Counted from the first letter of the stretch, positions 17,921-27,742 are shown. The stretch is DNA of 64,000 nt from Paenibacillus illinoisensis NBRC 15959 (GCF_004000925.1 NZ_BIME01000002.1:715820-779819), one strand, 5' to 3'. Made by a program: numbers and translations. The notes: a model not told the origin generated them from the letters alone.

Positions 17921-18408
17921 TGCGCAGGTTTTCGGGCCATGGTAACGCTGAAAAGGTACATAGGCTATCGCGTTTTGAGTGGTGCATCCTCGTCACATCC
18001 CACGGAGGGAAGAGGGCTTCGTGAATGGAGGAGACTCTCCGAGGCTGGGAAAGAAAAGTGTCAGGAGTGTCGCAGCTGGAAGCGAACGTGCTTTTGAAGG
18101 CACTTTCGCTTCTTTCGCTATTCTTGGTCTATGATGTTTCCCAGCGCCGTTGGAAGAAAGGGTCATTGAGTTCCTTCAGTGTTCGAAAGTTGTCATCGAC
18201 CTGAATGAGGATTGCCGTCGAAAGTGCTTTTGCACGGTGAAGTATGTCCAATCTTATTGGGTTTTGATGATTCTCACTTATATCCCCTCGAATGAAAAGA
18301 CCTGCAATAACCTTAAGACAACAGATGGTCGTGTTGTTGTGGCGAGAAACTGGAGCGAACCTGACATCCTTCCCGCAACAGCTCCGCCATGGCTCAACTT
18401 TTGTCGTG
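17921..18408. other. About 490 bases with no recognised gene
   Basis: Open stretches exist on both strands but none has a ribosome site plus a recognisable motif. It lies between the repeat and the convergent 3' end of the GntR/LacI regulator, and is probably decayed sequence. Confidence 0.45.
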
Positions 18409-19473
18409 TCAAGGGAAGATGAGTTGCACGGGAATGACGGCATTCTTAGGAGAATAAATATCTTCCATTTGTTCACGTAACAGCTTTACGGCTGTTCGTG
18501 CCATTTCCTGTTCATCCTGCTGCACATAAGCTACGCCTGAAATATGTGGATTATCGAAAGATAGTAAATCGATATTGGAGTGATCGTTCAGACGATCGAT
18601 CGCGGCAGATGTAAGGCGTGCGGTTTCTTCAGTCAAGGAGAAGGCTGCCGAAATTCCACTGTGGTTCTGTAAGAAGTCGCTTACATAGTCCAATGCTTGA
18701 TCGCTGCGTAGAATGTCGAGAGGGATGTGACACCACAAGCTCTTGTCAATCGAGATGCCTTGATCTGTGTACGCCTGCTCGAAGCCAAGCGTGCGATCCT
18801 CGATGGCTGTATTGGCATTTTCAGGTGAGATGAGCGCAATCTGTTGATGACTCTTGGATAGCAAATGGGAGACAGCCTTGTACGCACCGCCGTAATTGTC
18901 GGATGTAATGGTGTACGTCTCAATGTTGCGCAGATAGCGGTCGATGAACACGCACGGGAATTTATCGAGCGACAGACGCAGTAATGATTCGTTGTACTTC
19001 TCATCTTCTGTCGGAAAAACGATCAGCCCCTTCACACCGAGCTCCGTTAGTGTACGAATGACGTTTGTTTCAATAGTGGAGGACTCGCGCGTGATGCTTA
19101 GTATCATGCTGAGGCCGGCTTCTTGCAGGAATTGTTCCGTGTAGTCAACGAGCTTCTGAATGACACGGGTCCTCATCGTCGGAATGATAAAGCCGATGAG
19201 CGGCATGGAGGACGCACTCCTTGGGGATGGCGGAGAATTGATACTGGAAATAACAAGACTAGAAGAGACGAATGAGCCTTTGCCTTGTACGCGTTTAATT
19301 AATCCTTCGTCAGCTAGTAGGGTTAGGGCGTTCCTGACGGTTATTTTACTTACTCTGAATTCATCCATTAGTTCTTGCTCAGAAGGAATGCGGTCGGTTG
19401 GCCGAAGCTGCCCTGATTTAATTTTCTGAAGAATATCTTCTCGAATTTGTTTGTAGAGCGCCAGCTTTTTCAA
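18409..19473 (-). CDS. GntR/LacI hybrid regulator (AraR-like)
   Basis: About 354 residues. The N-terminus is a GntR winged helix (LALYKQIREDILQKIKSGQL, IPSEQELMDEFRVSKITVR, LADEGLIKRVQGKGSF). From about residue 85 it is a LacI-type periplasmic-binding domain (IGFIIPTMRTRVIQKLVDYT, VSHLLSKSHQQIALISPENA). This is the AraR layout. I prefer a TTG start at 19473, which has GGGGAG 10 bases upstream; an ATG at 19491 is in frame but has no site. It is divergent from a sugar ABC importer followed by GH43, so it likely represses that operon and is released by arabinose or a similar sugar. Confidence 0.88.
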   Translation of the reverse strand: MKKLALYKQIREDILQKIKSGQLRPTDRIPSEQELMDEFRVSKITVRNALTLLADEGLIKRVQGKGSFVSSSLVISSINSPPSPRSASSMPLIGFIIPTMRTRVIQKLVDYTEQFLQEAGLSMILSITRESSTIETNVIRTLTELGVKGLIVFPTEDEKYNESLLRLSLDKFPCVFIDRYLRNIETYTITSDNYGGAYKAVSHLLSKSHQQIALISPENANTAIEDRTLGFEQAYTDQGISIDKSLWCHIPLDILRSDQALDYVSDFLQNHSGISAAFSLTEETARLTSAAIDRLNDHSNIDLLSFDNPHISGVAYVQQDEQEMARTAVKLLREQMEDIYSPKNAVIPVQLIFP

Positions 19474-19497
19474 AAAGTTGCATCTCCCCATAAACTT

Positions 19498-19571
19498 TAT
19501 GATTTTATAATCAATTGGTTATATAAAGCATATTTCATCTATATTATAATACGGCATGTAAAGCGCTTACA
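19498..19571. promoter_or_regulatory. Divergent control region with operator-like and cre-like palindromes
   Basis: An AT-rich imperfect palindrome (ATGATTTTATAATCAAT, 19499-19515) lies next to the regulator start. TGTAAAGCGCTTACA (19557-19571) resembles the CcpA site with one extra base. These are candidate sites for the GntR/LacI regulator and for catabolite repression of the importer operon. Confidence 0.45.
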
Positions 19572-19736
19572 ATATGGAATCTGAGAATTTGTTGCGAAGG
19601 GGTCTTATCTTTGAACGGTTAGATTTGATGTTAAGGATGGTGGTGCCAAGGTAGATTGAACCCGCTTAAATTAACAGAACTAACTAGTCAGCCGACTTTT
19701 CAAATGCATAACCAAAAAAGAGAGGATGACGAACAA

Positions 19737-21074
19737 ATGAAAAAACGCAGTACGTTAATCTCCTTCGTTACAGTCCTTATTATGTCACTTGTTTTTACAG
19801 CATGTGGTACTCCTTCTGATTCAAAAACGGAAACACAGCAATTAGGCGCTAATGCTGGTGAGAATGCAACAGAATTGTCATTTTGGACATTCGTAGATTT
19901 GCACGGCAAGCATTTAGATAAAATGCTGGGATTATGGAACCAACAGAACCCAGACAAACAGATTAAGTTGAATGTAACGGTTATGCCTTACGATGATATG
20001 CACAACAAGCTCTTATTGGCAGTTACAAGCGGAAAAGGTGCTCCTGATATCGCGGATATCGAGCTTGGTCAATTCCCTAAATTCTTGGAAGGTGACAACG
20101 TTCCACTGGAATCTTTGAATGATGTATTTGCACCATACAAAGACGTTGTTGTTCCTTCACGTGTCGAGATTTACTCCAAAGCCGACCAGGTTTATGGCTT
20201 TGATTATCACGTAGGTGCTACGCTTGCTTTCTACAACACTGAAATTCTCGAACAAGCAGGTGTAGACTACAAGACAATCAAAACTTGGGAAGATTACAAA
20301 CAAGCAGGCATCAAGGTTTATGAAAAGACTGGCAAGTACTTAGGTACTGCTGATACATCAGCTACGTGGCAAGCATCGCTGCTGCTAGCTCAGCAAAACG
20401 CAGATTTTACAGATGAAAATGGTAATCCAAAAGTGAACTCGCCTGAAATGATTAAAGCGTATGAAATGTTAGTCGATCTGCAGAAGAACAATGTTATTCA
20501 TACGATCCCTGGCGGACAACCCGACACAGAAGAAGCAAAAGGCGAATACAACAAAGGCAACTACGCAAGCGCATTGATGCCTGAGTGGTACATGTCCCGC
20601 TTTGTAAACGAAATGAAGGACCTTAAAGGGAAGTATGCAATTGCTCCATTGCCTGTATTTGAAGAAGGTAATCCTCGTTCCGTTGGCTTAGGCGGTACTG
20701 GCACAGTTGTTACTAAGAATGGTAAAGACGTTCAGTTGGCCAAAGAATTTGTAGCCTTTGCCAAGCTTTCGAAAGAAGCTACGACTGAAATCTGGAATAC
20801 ACTTGGTTTTGACCCAATCAACATGGAAGTATGGAAAGATGATGCAGTAACGAAAAACCCTGATAATGAATACGTCCAATACTTCAAAACAAATGCATTT
20901 GATACTTTGAATGAAATCAAGGACGAAATTAGAGCAATCAAGTCCGTTAAAGCTTCACCGACCATCGGCAATATATTCAATACGGTTACCTTGAATGCTA
21001 TCTTTGAAGATGGCCAAGACGTGAAGGAAGCGCTGGATGAAGCACAAGAAGCAATTGAACAAGAATTGAAATAA
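19737..21074 (+). CDS. Sugar ABC transporter substrate-binding lipoprotein
   Basis: 445 residues from the ATG at 19737; an upstream in-frame TTG at 19656 gives a non-signal extension and has no site. The lipoprotein signal is MKKRSTLISFVTVLIMSLVF then T-A-C, with Cys near 22. The body is a family-1 sugar-binding protein (ELSFWTFVDLHGKHLDKML, GAPDIADIELGQFPKFLEG, YGFDYHVGATLAFYNTEIL). It leads an operon with two permeases and a GH43 enzyme. By context it binds arabino-oligosaccharides, as AraN does in Bacillus (inference). Confidence 0.9.
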   Translation: MKKRSTLISFVTVLIMSLVFTACGTPSDSKTETQQLGANAGENATELSFWTFVDLHGKHLDKMLGLWNQQNPDKQIKLNVTVMPYDDMHNKLLLAVTSGKGAPDIADIELGQFPKFLEGDNVPLESLNDVFAPYKDVVVPSRVEIYSKADQVYGFDYHVGATLAFYNTEILEQAGVDYKTIKTWEDYKQAGIKVYEKTGKYLGTADTSATWQASLLLAQQNADFTDENGNPKVNSPEMIKAYEMLVDLQKNNVIHTIPGGQPDTEEAKGEYNKGNYASALMPEWYMSRFVNEMKDLKGKYAIAPLPVFEEGNPRSVGLGGTGTVVTKNGKDVQLAKEFVAFAKLSKEATTEIWNTLGFDPINMEVWKDDAVTKNPDNEYVQYFKTNAFDTLNEIKDEIRAIKSVKASPTIGNIFNTVTLNAIFEDGQDVKEALDEAQEAIEQELK

Positions 21075-21158
21075 ATTCAATAAGTAAATGATTTGATTAA
21101 ACCTGTCGGCAGGTATAGTAGTCGGCAGGTTTAACCATAGTCAAGGGAGATTGAGAAT

Positions 21159-22055
21159 ATGATAAAGAAATTTGTATACTCTCAAAAGGTTGCACCTTAT
21201 GTTTTTGTATTGCCATTTATACTCATATTTTTGTTATTCTGGTTCTATCCGCTTGTAAATTCATTCGTAATGAGCTTTCAAGATAAGATGTTGGGACAGG
21301 ATCCTAAATGGGTTGGTGAAGCGAATTATTCGAAATTACTTACAGATAAAGTGTTTTTGACGGCTATTAAAAATAGCGTTGTGTACATGTTAGGAACCTT
21401 AGTGCTATTAATTCCCTTTCCCATGTTATTCGCCGTTATGATCAACAGTAAGTTAATGCTGGGAAGAGAGTTTTTTAAATCTTCGTTCTTTCTCCCTGCA
21501 TTGACATCTGTCGCAGTTGCGGGTACCATTTTCCGCCTTACATTTGGTGAAATGGAAGGTTCATTAATGAACAGTTTCCTAGGTCTATTTGGTGTAGAGC
21601 CTATTAAATTCCTGAAAGACGGAGAATGGAGTATGGCAGCACTGTTAATCCTCGCATGTTGGAGATGGACAGGTGTTAATATGCTTTACTATCTATCCGG
21701 TTTGAAAAGCATTGACAATGAATATTATGAGGCTGCTTCAATTGACGGGGCATCGGCTTGGCAGAAGTTTAGAACGATTACAATGCCATTATTGAAGCCG
21801 ACCACGGTATATGTTACGACAATTAGTGTTTATGCAGGTTTAGCTATGTTTACCGAGAGCCTGATGATGTTTAACGGTAACAATTCACCCAAAAATATTG
21901 GCTTAACCATTGTTGGATTTCTGTATAGACAAGGGATTGAGAAGAATAAGCTGGGTTACGCAGCTGCAGTTGGTATCATTCTGTTAGTCATTGCTATGGT
22001 TATCAATTTAACGCAGTTGAAATTAAGTGGAATGTTCAAAAAGGAGGAGGATTAA
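21159..22055 (+). CDS. Sugar ABC permease, UgpA/AraP type
   Basis: 298 residues with six membrane segments (the first is YVFVLPFILIFLLFWFYPLV). The EAA loop that contacts the ATPase reads EYYEAASIDGASAWQKFRTI. AAGGGAG lies before the ATG. Its stop is one base before the GTG of the second permease. It forms the membrane channel together with that partner; the ATPase is not encoded here and is presumably the shared MsmX-type subunit. Confidence 0.93.
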   Translation: MIKKFVYSQKVAPYVFVLPFILIFLLFWFYPLVNSFVMSFQDKMLGQDPKWVGEANYSKLLTDKVFLTAIKNSVVYMLGTLVLLIPFPMLFAVMINSKLMLGREFFKSSFFLPALTSVAVAGTIFRLTFGEMEGSLMNSFLGLFGVEPIKFLKDGEWSMAALLILACWRWTGVNMLYYLSGLKSIDNEYYEAASIDGASAWQKFRTITMPLLKPTTVYVTTISVYAGLAMFTESLMMFNGNNSPKNIGLTIVGFLYRQGIEKNKLGYAAAVGIILLVIAMVINLTQLKLSGMFKKEED

Positions 22056-22056
22056 A

Positions 22057-22905
22057 GTGGGCAAAAGTCAGACGAGGGATAATTTTATTTCCAGAATAGT
22101 TATTATTTGTTTGTTTATTATACTATTCGTTATCATTATGATTCCATTCTATGCAGTGACCCTGTCTTCCTTTAAACCAGGTGAATCATTAATTAGATAT
22201 GGTCTTAACCTAAGTTTGGATTTTAGTATTATGAGTTTTGACAATTTCATTTATCTGTTTACTGGAGAACATGATTATTTTGTTTGGTTTTGGAACAGTA
22301 TGACTTTAACCATCGTTCAAGTGGTTTTAACACTTTTTGTAAGCGCATTTGTTGGATATGGTTTCGCAGCATATGATTTTAAAGGGAAGAACTTCCTCTT
22401 TATATGTGTTTTGCTCATTATGATGGTGCCTTTCGAAATACTGCTGGTTCCTTTGTACAGCCTAATTAATGATTTGGGAATGGTGAATAGCTATTCGGCA
22501 ATTATTCTGCCAGGTGTGGCCAATGCTGCGACAATATTTTTCTTCAGGCAATATCTAAGAAGCATACCCAAAGAGATTATTCAATCTGGGCGGGTTGATG
22601 GCGCAAACGAGTATGCAATTTATTTCAGGCTCATTATGCCAATTATGAAGCCATCCTTTGCAGCAATGGCCATTCTTAATGGTATGAATAGCTGGAATAA
22701 TCTGTTGTGGCCATTCATGGTATTAGGAGATCAGAGTAAATATACACTTCCAATCGGTTTGAAAACGTTGTTAACTCCTTATGGCAATAACTATGACCTA
22801 TTGATCGTAGGCTCCTTCTTCTCCATCATTCCAATTTTCATACTGTTTATTGCTTTCCAGAAATATTTTATAGACGGTATGACTGCAGGTGCTGTTAAAG
22901 GGTAG
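22057..22905 (+). CDS. Sugar ABC permease, UgpE/AraQ type
   Basis: 282 residues from a GTG at 22057 with GGAGGAGG upstream; an ATG at 22027 inside the previous gene is in frame but has no site. It has six membrane segments and the EAA loop SGRVDGANEYAIYFRLIMP. It pairs with the permease directly upstream for import of the sugar bound by the lipoprotein at 19737. Confidence 0.92.
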   Translation: MGKSQTRDNFISRIVIICLFIILFVIIMIPFYAVTLSSFKPGESLIRYGLNLSLDFSIMSFDNFIYLFTGEHDYFVWFWNSMTLTIVQVVLTLFVSAFVGYGFAAYDFKGKNFLFICVLLIMMVPFEILLVPLYSLINDLGMVNSYSAIILPGVANAATIFFFRQYLRSIPKEIIQSGRVDGANEYAIYFRLIMPIMKPSFAAMAILNGMNSWNNLLWPFMVLGDQSKYTLPIGLKTLLTPYGNNYDLLIVGSFFSIIPIFILFIAFQKYFIDGMTAGAVKG

Positions 22906-22933
22906 CAAATATTATGATGAAGCAGGTGATAAG

Positions 22934-23917
22934 ATGAAAATGCAACAAAGAGCATTGCACGACATTCAACCATTAATTGAGCAGAGAGCAGATCCTTTTA
23001 TGTACCGACATTCGGACGGTTATTATTACTTCGTAGCATCCGTTCCGGAGTATGATCGGATTGAAATCCGTAGAACTGAGAACCTTGAGGGCCTTGTGAC
23101 ATCAACTCCTGTGGTGATCTGGAGAAAACGCGAGACGGGTATCCTTAGTGCCAACATTTGGGCGCCTGAACTGCATTTTATTGATGACAAATGGTACGTG
23201 TATTTCGCTGCCGCACACACGACGGATACGAATGAAGGCTTGTTCGACCATCGGATGTATGTGCTAGAGAATGACAATGCCAATCCGCTCGAAGGCAGTT
23301 GGACGGAAAGAGGACAGGTTCGTACCGCGTGGGAAAGCTTCGCCCTCGATGGCACTACCTTTGAGCATAATGGCAGCCGTTATTACGTATGGGCACAAAA
23401 GGATCCGAATATCGAAGGTAACTCTAATCTGTATATATCTAAAATGAGCAATCCGTGGACGCTGACTGGGCCGCAAACGATGATTTCGATGCCGGAATTT
23501 GACTGGGAGATCATTGGTTATAAAGTGAACGAAGGCGCAGCATTTCTTCGCAAGGGTAATCGGGTATTCCTTTCTTATTCGGCTAGCGCCACTGATTTCA
23601 ATTATTGCATGGGCCTGCTTGAAGCCGATGCGGATGCTGATTTGCTCGATGCCACCTCATGGCGCAAGTCGCAAGCAGCGGTTTTCTCGACAGATGAGAG
23701 TATCTCGATGTATGGTCCTGGTCATAATTCCTTCACGGTGTCAGAGGCCGACGAAAAGACGCTATTTGTGTTTCACGCAAGAACCTACAAGAACATTATA
23801 GGAGATCCGCTGTACGATCCGAATCGCCATACATTTGTGACGGAGCTTTTGTGGACGGCTGACGGCAGACCCGATTTCCGCGGTTCGGTCGCAGCACTTG
23901 CACGTTCTGTACAGTGA
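22934..23917 (+). CDS. GH43 arabinan-active glycosidase (exo-arabinofuranosidase type)
   Basis: 327 residues from the ATG at 22934, with AGGTGA upstream. It has a five-bladed propeller. The catalytic base Asp is in QRADPFMYRHSDGYYYFVAS, a second Asp is in ESFALDGTTF, and the acid Glu is probably in NEGAAFLRKG. There is no signal peptide, so it acts in the cytoplasm on imported oligosaccharides. The sequence type resembles GH43 subfamily 26 exo-alpha-1,5-L-arabinofuranosidases. It is the last gene of the importer operon and is followed by a terminator. No arabinose isomerase genes are in view. Confidence 0.88.
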   Translation: MKMQQRALHDIQPLIEQRADPFMYRHSDGYYYFVASVPEYDRIEIRRTENLEGLVTSTPVVIWRKRETGILSANIWAPELHFIDDKWYVYFAAAHTTDTNEGLFDHRMYVLENDNANPLEGSWTERGQVRTAWESFALDGTTFEHNGSRYYVWAQKDPNIEGNSNLYISKMSNPWTLTGPQTMISMPEFDWEIIGYKVNEGAAFLRKGNRVFLSYSASATDFNYCMGLLEADADADLLDATSWRKSQAAVFSTDESISMYGPGHNSFTVSEADEKTLFVFHARTYKNIIGDPLYDPNRHTFVTELLWTADGRPDFRGSVAALARSVQ

Positions 23918-23995
23918 ACGAGTGTCCCAACAAGGTTGGTTGATGGATTTGAGTTCGTTTATCCAACTTGCCAAAGAGAGACAGTAAGAACATCG

Positions 23996-24022
23996 AAGGC
24001 ACCCATTTGGGTGCCTTTAATT
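23996..24022 (+). terminator. Terminator of the arabinan operon
   Basis: AAGGCACCC pairs with GGGTGCCTT around ATTT, then TAATTT. Confidence 0.85.
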
Positions 24023-24173
24023 TCGCTCTACAGATAAGCCCAAGGAATCAGCGTTGGCGACCCTGTTGCATTTGCCGATGTAGGCGGCTTCTGTTTTACT
24101 GCAAGGCTCGAATGCCCACTATTTAACAAAAGATAGTTATGCGGTTAAGGAGAGTACTGTAATTCTAGTTATC

Positions 24174-24212
24174 TAGGGACAAGATTTTGTACCGATTGCC
24201 AGAATGGTCGAT
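24174..24212. repeat. Partial long-payload repeat
   Basis: The segment GGGACAAG...TTGTACCGATTGCCAGAATGG matches the right part of the repeats at 36.0 and 38.8 kb. The terminator core is absent. Confidence 0.6.
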
Positions 24213-24233
24213 TTAACAAATTCTTTATTAATC

Positions 24234-24704
24234 CTAACTTTCATTTATGCTCTTGATATTTTTAATTGTTGCAAAGTGCATTGCTTCATGGTAAATCAGA
24301 AAACCCAGTAATTCTTCTACATTTGTAAAGATAAGTCCTGTAGAAGACTTGTAATGAGGATTGATTTCTTCTTTCAATTTGCTTGAAAGTATCGATTCAA
24401 CCCTTTCAATTTGTTCAGTTAACAAGGCGATTATTTGAGACATCGTTGGAGGCTCTATATTCCAGTCAGACGGTTGCGTTCCTGGATCAAACAACTTGCT
24501 AAAATTAGCAGGATAATTGGTTTCTTCCCCCGTAAGTTGGAAAGCGAACTTCTCATGTATAACATACATGTGGCCTAGATTCCATTTTATATTGTTTTTC
24601 AAACCTGGTGGAATGATTTCCGAGGCGGAGTCATTTATATTCCTCACATTTTCAACTGCTTGACGGCGAACAAATCCCAATTGATCTGCCACAAAATTGC
24701 TCAT
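24234..24704 (-). CDS. DinB-family four-helix protein
   Basis: 156 residues from MSNFVADQLGFVRRQAVENV, with GGGGGG 7 bases upstream; an ATG at 24719 is in frame but overlaps that site. The metal-binding histidines of the DinB fold are visible in WNLGHMYVIHEKFAF and in IYHEAMHFATIK near the C-terminus. Such proteins often act as metal-dependent thiol transferases, but the substrate here is not known. It stands alone between the arabinan operon and a TetR/DUF1348 unit on the same strand. Confidence 0.85.
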   Translation of the reverse strand: MSNFVADQLGFVRRQAVENVRNINDSASEIIPPGLKNNIKWNLGHMYVIHEKFAFQLTGEETNYPANFSKLFDPGTQPSDWNIEPPTMSQIIALLTEQIERVESILSSKLKEEINPHYKSSTGLIFTNVEELLGFLIYHEAMHFATIKNIKSINES

Positions 24705-24804
24705 GATTTTGCCCCCCATACAGTCTCTATTGAAATCGTTAAGAAAAAATCACTTGTTTTTTGGTGAAGAAATTCCGCTAGTTTTACTAAAAAACACTTT
24801 TGCG

Positions 24805-25386
24805 TCAGTGACCAGAGTTGCTTTTAGAAACATAACTTGAGACTCGTTGTGATAGATTTGCCAACGCACGTTCAAAATAGGATTCATCATGAAGTGCTCT
24901 ACTTAGAATTAATGCCCCTTGGATACTAGCAATTGTTTCCTCTGAAATTTGGTCAGCCGTCTCTTTAGAGATACCTGTTTGAACTAGTGCCGCGCTTAAG
25001 GCTTCAATCCATCGTATAAAATATTGCTGAATTACAGCAGCGAATCGATCTCTTGTTTCGTCCAATGCGAATGCACCAATAAGACATATACGCTGACCAG
25101 ATTGAAAATAAGTATCGACCTCTTGCCACATATGATCAATGGCTGCTTGGGGTTCATTCTGTTCGAGCGGTTCAAAAATGTTCTTGATAAACCATTGATC
25201 AATATGAGCAAGAATTTCAGCAGCCATCTCATCTTTTCCACCCGGAAAGAAATAATATAAGCTTCCTTTAGATAGACGCGTCCGGGCTGTAATTTTACTC
25301 AAAGATGCCCCCTCATAACCTAATTCACGAAATACCTCAGTAATAAGAGGGATGACATCGGATTTTTCAAAAACGGTACGAGTCAT
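24805..25386 (-). CDS. TetR-family regulator, LmrA/YxaF-like
   Basis: 193 residues. [23 protein letters not shown] followed by [11 protein letters not shown], the Gly-Gly-Lys form typical of the LmrA/YxaF group. The C-terminal domain has the matching layout ([20 protein letters not shown]). Its ATG overlaps the last codon of the DUF1348 gene by 4 bases, so both are one transcript. A perfect 20-bp palindrome upstream of the pair is its likely autoregulatory operator. Confidence 0.9.
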   Translation of the reverse strand: MTRTVFEKSDVIPLITEVFRELGYEGASLSKITARTRLSKGSLYYFFPGGKDEMAAEILAHIDQWFIKNIFEPLEQNEPQAAIDHMWQEVDTYFQSGQRICLIGAFALDETRDRFAAVIQQYFIRWIEALSAALVQTGISKETADQISEETIASIQGALILSRALHDESYFERALANLSQRVSSYVSKSNSGH

Positions 25387-25844
25387 AGGTTTAACTCACT
25401 TAGGCTTGGGTGTTCAGCTGGGCGCGTGCCCAGAGGCCAATGAAATTTTCGTTCCTCTTCCTTAATCGGCATGTCATTAATCGAAGCAAATCTACGCTTC
25501 ATCAAGCCGTCGTCAGCGAATTCCCAATTCTCGTTTCCATACGATCTGAACCAATTTCCACTATCATCATGCCATTCATATGCGAATCGAACGGCAATAA
25601 GGTTATCTGTAAATGACCAAAGCTCCTTGATCAGGCGGTAGTCCAGTTCTTTGGCCCATTTTCTAGTTAGTAAAGAGACAATTTCTTGGCGGCCTGTTAT
25701 AAATTCGCTCCGATTTCTCCAATAACAATCCTCAGTATACACAAGTGAGACGCGCTGAGGGTCTCGGCTATTCCAGCTGTCTTCGGCCATACGAGTTTTT
25801 TGGATTGCTGTCTCACGAGTGAATGGGGGAGTTAAATTATTCAT
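25383..25844 (-). CDS. DUF1348 / NTF2-like small protein
   Basis: 153 residues from [20 protein letters not shown], with AGGAAAA upstream; a longer frame to 25931 has no site and crosses the operator. The cone-shaped SnoaL/NTF2 fold is clear: [83 protein letters not shown]1348 proteins lack a known reaction. The gene is co-transcribed with, and probably repressed by, the TetR protein that overlaps its end. Confidence 0.9.
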   Translation of the reverse strand: MNNLTPPFTRETAIQKTRMAEDSWNSRDPQRVSLVYTEDCYWRNRSEFITGRQEIVSLLTRKWAKELDYRLIKELWSFTDNLIAVRFAYEWHDDSGNWFRSYGNENWEFADDGLMKRRFASINDMPIKEEERKFHWPLGTRPAEHPSLSELNL

Positions 25845-25879
25845 TAAGTTTTCCTCACTTTCTATACCGTTTGTGTTAG

Positions 25880-25899
25880 TATAAACCGATCGGTTTATA
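25880..25899. promoter_or_regulatory. Perfect 20-bp palindrome, TetR operator
   Basis: TATAAACCGATCGGTTTATA is exactly self-complementary and lies 36 bases upstream of the DUF1348 start, in the position expected of an operator for the co-transcribed TetR. Confidence 0.8.
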
Positions 25900-26067
25900 A
25901 ATGCAAGTTTACATCCCAAATTCAATACCAATTTCGAATCAGATAGGTTTAGCTGATAAACATAAAGTCTTGAGATTGACTATTCAATTGAATTACATAG
26001 TCGAACTGAATAGAGGGGAGCGGATATGAAGCATAAATTTTTACCTTTGTCGAAACCATGCATTACA

Positions 26068-26250
26068 TTCTATTAGTATTCTTGGCTGATAGGCCTGCAT
26101 CGGATTAACGACTTCAAACAATTAATGATGATCTTCGAGAAAACGAGTAACAGGAAGATGGTAATGTCCTGTTGATTCCAAAATGATCATAGGTTGGTGA
26201 TCCGTTTGCTCCTCATTAAGCTTTAAGAACGTATGGAAAGCTTTATGGTC
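26068..26250 (-). mobile_element. Remnant of an IS110-family transposase
   Basis: On the minus strand the frame reads MIILESTGHYHLPVTRFLED, matching the conserved EATGHY...L motif of IS110-type transposases, then after a stop LFEVVNPMQAYQPRIL, matching the following VVNP motif. Upstream HKAFHTFLKLNEE also fits. Only about 60 residues of some 400 remain, with a stop inside. Confidence 0.7.
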
Positions 26251-26278
26251 CTTCACGAGTGCGAAGGACCATAAAGCT
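26239..26278. repeat. 16-bp perfect inverted repeat at the IS110 remnant edge
   Basis: AGCTTTATGGTCCTTC (26239-26254) and GAAGGACCATAAAGCT (26263-26278) with an 8-base loop. One arm overlaps the coding remnant, so it may have formed by local inverted duplication. Confidence 0.75.
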
Positions 26279-26316
26279 CTTTCCGTAAGGCTTACCTTTG
26301 TCTAGAAAGCATAAGG

Positions 26317-26340
26317 AGTCGTCATATGGGCGGCTTTTTT
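26317..26340 (+). terminator. Terminator-like hairpin with T run
   Basis: AGTCGTC pairs with GGCGGCT (G-U pairs included) and is followed by six T. It resembles the core of the long-payload repeats. Confidence 0.4.
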
Positions 26341-26352
26341 CTTCATCGTGCA

Positions 26353-27732
26353 TTAATCCGGTGATTTATAAGATCCTGCGCGATCAATCATTACCTTCCA
26401 ATCCTCTGCTTCATAAGGCATGCTGTCCTCATTCTCCGGTACGCCAAGCTGAACCTCAAGAATTACCATCCTGGTTTCGGCCAGAATAGAAAAGAGGCTA
26501 TTCAAGGTAATCGCAAACTGATTGCCTGTGGTCACCTGCCTGATCTGCCCGTTAATAAGCACCTGCCCACTGCCTGAAATGACAGTCCATGCTCGGCACC
26601 CTAATCGATGCTGGCGTAATCCGATATGTTTGCCAGGCAAAAGCGTCATATTTAATGTGGTTACGGTTGTATTTTCGTCTTCTACCGATCTCTCCATGAC
26701 GCGATAGCTGCCCCAAGTTGCCTCGACGTACATCGGTTGCAGTGGAATACTGCCCAATTGCTCTTTAATTTCATTTGAATCTTTTTTGTTGGCTATGAGA
26801 ATTCCGTCCGGACTTGCGACAGTGATAATACCTGGGACTCCGATGACGTGGATCGGGTAGGGGAGCTCGTTAACGATGTAGGAATCCGGGGAGGATTCGG
26901 ATATTTTGCCATGTCCCAATACATTGGAATCCAACTGATCACAAAGAGCATCCCAGCTCCCGATATCCTGCCATACACCCTCATATGGCAGTACAACAGC
27001 CCGTTGCGATTGTTCAGCAACTTGTTTGTCAAAACTGCGTTCAGGCAACTGTTCATACAGGGCTAACAATTGATCGTAATGAACCGGAAGGCCATTTTTT
27101 TCAATATGGGACAACATAAACGCAAGAGAGAAGGCATACACCCCGCAGTTCCACAATGCGCCATGCTGTAGCAGGGTTTCAGCGACATCCAATTCAGGTT
27201 TCTCTATGAATTGTGTAACCGGTGCATAACCATTAGGTTCTTTTTTTCCTGGCAGGATGTATCCATATTGTTCTGAAGCGTATGTGGGCCTTGTCCCAAT
27301 TAAAATGATATCGGCATGAGTCTGTTTCAATATATCCGGAAGTAATTTGAAGCTCCTGAAAAAGTCCTCATCTGCGAACACATCCGCTGGGGCGATACAA
27401 ATCATATCGTCAGGTTCAGCCGCTCCGGAGGATTTCAGATACAAGGTCGCCAAGGCAGCTGCGGTAAAAGTCCCTCGCTTAAAAGGTTCTCCAATGACGG
27501 GTATCTTGCCTTTGGTATGACGGGCTGTAATGTCGGTCTGGTCCTGATGTGAAATGATGAGCGTTTGGTCCAGTAGGCCTGAGCTGTCAAGCTGGCGGCA
27601 TACTCTGCTGATCATGGATTCTCTTCCGCCTGCAGGTGACGGAAGTATATCCACGAACAGCTTGGAGCGAAGCTCATTGGACAGCGGCCAAAGCCTTTTG
27701 CCTGCGCCGCCACATAGCAGTACGATATGCAT
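26353..27732 (-). CDS. Mannose-1-phosphate guanylyltransferase-like sugar nucleotidyltransferase
   Basis: 459 residues from MHIVLLCGGAGKRLWPLSNE, with AGGAGG 6 bases upstream. The N-terminal Rossmann-like domain has the GGxGxRLWPLS nucleotide motif (residues 8-18), CIAPADVFADEDFF, FIEKPELDVAETLL and the NCGVYAF stretch of GDP-mannose pyrophosphorylases. A C-terminal cupin-like domain (TVTTLNMTLLPGKHIGLRQH onward) matches the ManC type, though no complete isomerase motif is evident. It makes GDP-mannose or a related sugar nucleotide in the cytoplasm. It begins 11 bases after a DUF6492 glycosyltransferase, so both probably serve one glycan, perhaps a spore or cell-surface polymer. Confidence 0.85.
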   Translation of the reverse strand: MHIVLLCGGAGKRLWPLSNELRSKLFVDILPSPAGGRESMISRVCRQLDSSGLLDQTLIISHQDQTDITARHTKGKIPVIGEPFKRGTFTAAALATLYLKSSGAAEPDDMICIAPADVFADEDFFRSFKLLPDILKQTHADIILIGTRPTYASEQYGYILPGKKEPNGYAPVTQFIEKPELDVAETLLQHGALWNCGVYAFSLAFMLSHIEKNGLPVHYDQLLALYEQLPERSFDKQVAEQSQRAVVLPYEGVWQDIGSWDALCDQLDSNVLGHGKISESSPDSYIVNELPYPIHVIGVPGIITVASPDGILIANKKDSNEIKEQLGSIPLQPMYVEATWGSYRVMERSVEDENTTVTTLNMTLLPGKHIGLRQHRLGCRAWTVISGSGQVLINGQIRQVTTGNQFAITLNSLFSILAETRMVILEVQLGVPENEDSMPYEAEDWKVMIDRAGSYKSPD

Positions 27733-27742
27733 TGGCTTCCTC

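Noticed and set aside
17921..18128. Structured small RNA
   Set aside because: GC-rich with some pairing potential, but it matches no RNA family I know and has no clear promoter or terminator.
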